Shown piece after piece: positions 31,993-33,045 of a stretch of DNA of 33,045 nt (within the stretch, counting starts at the first letter, position 1; each line of letters starts with the position of its first letter). A program made the position numbers and the translations under genes. Source of the stretch: Rhodocyclaceae bacterium (GTDB taxonomy: Bacteria > Pseudomonadota > Gammaproteobacteria > Burkholderiales > Rhodocyclaceae); contig JAGRFY010000037.1 of NCBI GenBank assembly GCA_020445765.1, positions 45,093 through 78,137 of the forward strand, in the 5' to 3' direction. Under the pieces are notes generated by a model. That model was given only the letters and a program-made list of their open reading frames with translations, did not search any database and was not told the DNA's origin.

Positions 31993-33045
31993 TGGCCGCC
32001 CCCCGCGTCCAGTTGCCGGAACAGGAGCGACGCCAGGTGGTGCCCGCTGCGATCGCCCAGCCCCTTCATCTGCTGGCGACAGGAGAAGCCGTTGGACATC
32101 ACCGCCGCATCCGGTGCCGCCCGCAGCGCCGGCATCAAGGCCTGCTCGGCGATCGCTACCGAGAACGCCGCATGTTCCGCTTCGAGGCCGAAGGTGCCGG
32201 CCATGCCGCAGCAGCCGGCGTCGATCATCTCGAACTCGAGGTCGGGCACCTGTCGCAGTACCCGGCGCACCGCTTTCATCGCACCCACCGCCTTCTGGTG
32301 GCAGTGGCCGTGCACCAGCAAGCGCTGCCCGGCCGCGCTCTTCAGCGGAAGCACCAGGCGCTTGGCCATCAACTCTCGCGCGAGAAACTCCTCTAACATC
32401 AGGACGCTACGACCGACCGCGGCCATGTCGGCAGCGAGGCCCAGGACCTGGGCGTCGTCGCGCAACCCGAGCACACAGGAGGCTTCGAGTCCGACGATCA
32501 CGCGACCGGCATCGGCATGCGGCTTCAGCGCGGCCGCCATTCTGGCCGCTTCGGCACGGGCCTGCGCTACGAGACCCTGGGCCAGATAGGTGCGACCGCA
32601 GCACAGCGGCCGGTCCGGCTCCACCGCATCCACTGCCGGCTCGGCCACGTGCACGCCGTAGCCGCCGGCAGCCAGCACTGCGCAGGCGTGGGCGGCGATC
32701 TGCGGCTCGAACTGCCGGGTGAAGGTATCGACCAGCAACACCACTTCGGGCAGGCCCTCGCGGCTCGATTCCGACACCGCCGTCGGCCGCACGAAGGGCT
32801 TTCGTGCAGGCTCCGGCAGCGGACGCGCAGCCGCCAGTCCCAGCGTCCTCTCGACCAGCCGGGCAACGCGCGCGGAGCGGTTGCGCCAGCGGATCAGCCA
32901 GCGCAGCCCGCGGTGGCGATGCAGCCAGCGCGGCAGTCCGGCAAACAGCCGGCTGCGCAGGCCGAGCCCTTGTCGCGTCGCGCGCTGGGCCAGGTATTCG
33001 GCCTTGATCAGTGCCATGTCTGCGCATTCCACTGAACGTGACCGC
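31989..33045 (-). CDS. FAD-linked oxidase/Fe-S protein, C-terminal CCG-domain part (5' end outside window)
   Basis: The visible part is the cysteine-rich (CCG, DUF224) C-terminal region of the FAD-binding plus (Fe-S)-binding dehydrogenase family, related to glycolate oxidase subunit GlcF and D-2-hydroxyacid dehydrogenases. CCG motifs are LCCGRTYL and AGCCGMAGT, with GLEASCVLGLRDD and HGHCHQKAVG between them. The segment DMALIKAEYLAQ near the right edge is the usual linker after the ferredoxin-like clusters. The frame is open to the window edge, so the FAD domain and most cluster cysteines lie beyond base 33045; GTG 33032 is unlikely to be the true start. The Cys before DMA does not fit the usual CP-x3-DMA spacing. 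It overlaps SagB by four bases. Confidence 0.8.
   Translation of the reverse strand, partial: RSRSVECADMALIKAEYLAQRATRQGLGLRSRLFAGLPRWLHRHRGLRWLIRWRNRSARVARLVERTLGLAAARPLPEPARKPFVRPTAVSESSREGLPEVVLLVDTFTRQFEPQIAAHACAVLAAGGYGVHVAEPAVDAVEPDRPLCCGRTYLAQGLVAQARAEAARMAAALKPHADAGRVIVGLEASCVLGLRDDAQVLGLAADMAAVGRSVLMLEEFLARELMAKRLVLPLKSAAGQRLLVHGHCHQKAVGAMKAVRRVLRQVPDLEFEMIDAGCCGMAGTFGLEAEHAAFSVAIAEQALMPALRAAPDAAVMSNGFSCRQQMKGLGDRSGHHLASLLFRQLDAGGGQ

Overview
This is a GC-rich proteobacterial chromosome segment, by eye about two-thirds G+C with strong G/C third positions. The order polA / LOG protein / DUF2782 protein / thrB / BPSS1780-type membrane protein, followed by nadD-rsfS-rlmH-maf-rng, is a housekeeping arrangement of Beta- and Gammaproteobacteria. 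Together with a TAXI-type TRAP transporter, a GlyGly-CTERM protease and a dispersed multi-hairpin repeat, it suggests a betaproteobacterium (possibly Rhodocyclales-like) or a close gammaproteobacterial relative. The order-level assignment is inference. No tRNA, rRNA, CRISPR array, transposase or phage gene was seen.

Layout. 1-10.7 kb is a conserved core: polA (minus, cut by the window edge) diverges from a plus-strand run of LOG protein, DUF2782 protein, thrB, membrane protein, nadD, rsfS, rlmH, maf, rng, a MenA/UbiA prenyltransferase and a HAD phosphatase, many joined by 4-8 base overlaps. 10.9-12.5 kb holds a GST-fold protein, two tandem copies of a three-hairpin repeat, and ruvA without ruvB or ruvC. 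12.5-15.7 kb (minus) is an unusual exported set: a helical periplasmic protein of unknown function, a stand-alone PilJ/NarX-type sensor domain and a Tat-exported multicopper oxidase, behind an FNR-like box. 15.8-17.6 kb (minus) is sppA.

17.7-20.4 kb (plus) holds a small lipoprotein that looks like a free-standing subtilase propeptide, overlapping a subtilisin-like protease with a GlyGly-CTERM tail, then a PilZ protein. 20.4-24.6 kb (minus) is a TAXI solute receptor, a fused TRAP permease and a UspA protein. 24.8-26.2 kb is a DadA-like FAD oxidoreductase divergent from a LysR gene that is frameshifted in a run of seven G. 27.6-28.5 kb is a GIDE-domain membrane protein.

28.9-33 kb (minus) is a coupled set: the C-terminal part of an FAD/Fe-S dehydrogenase, a double-domain SagB-type flavoprotein, a third copy of the hairpin repeat, an unrecognised 109-residue protein and a DUF364/DUF4213 protein. 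The best candidates for undescribed biology are the multicopper oxidase/sensor operon, the propeptide-like lipoprotein with its protease, the SagB/DUF364 locus and the hairpin repeat family.
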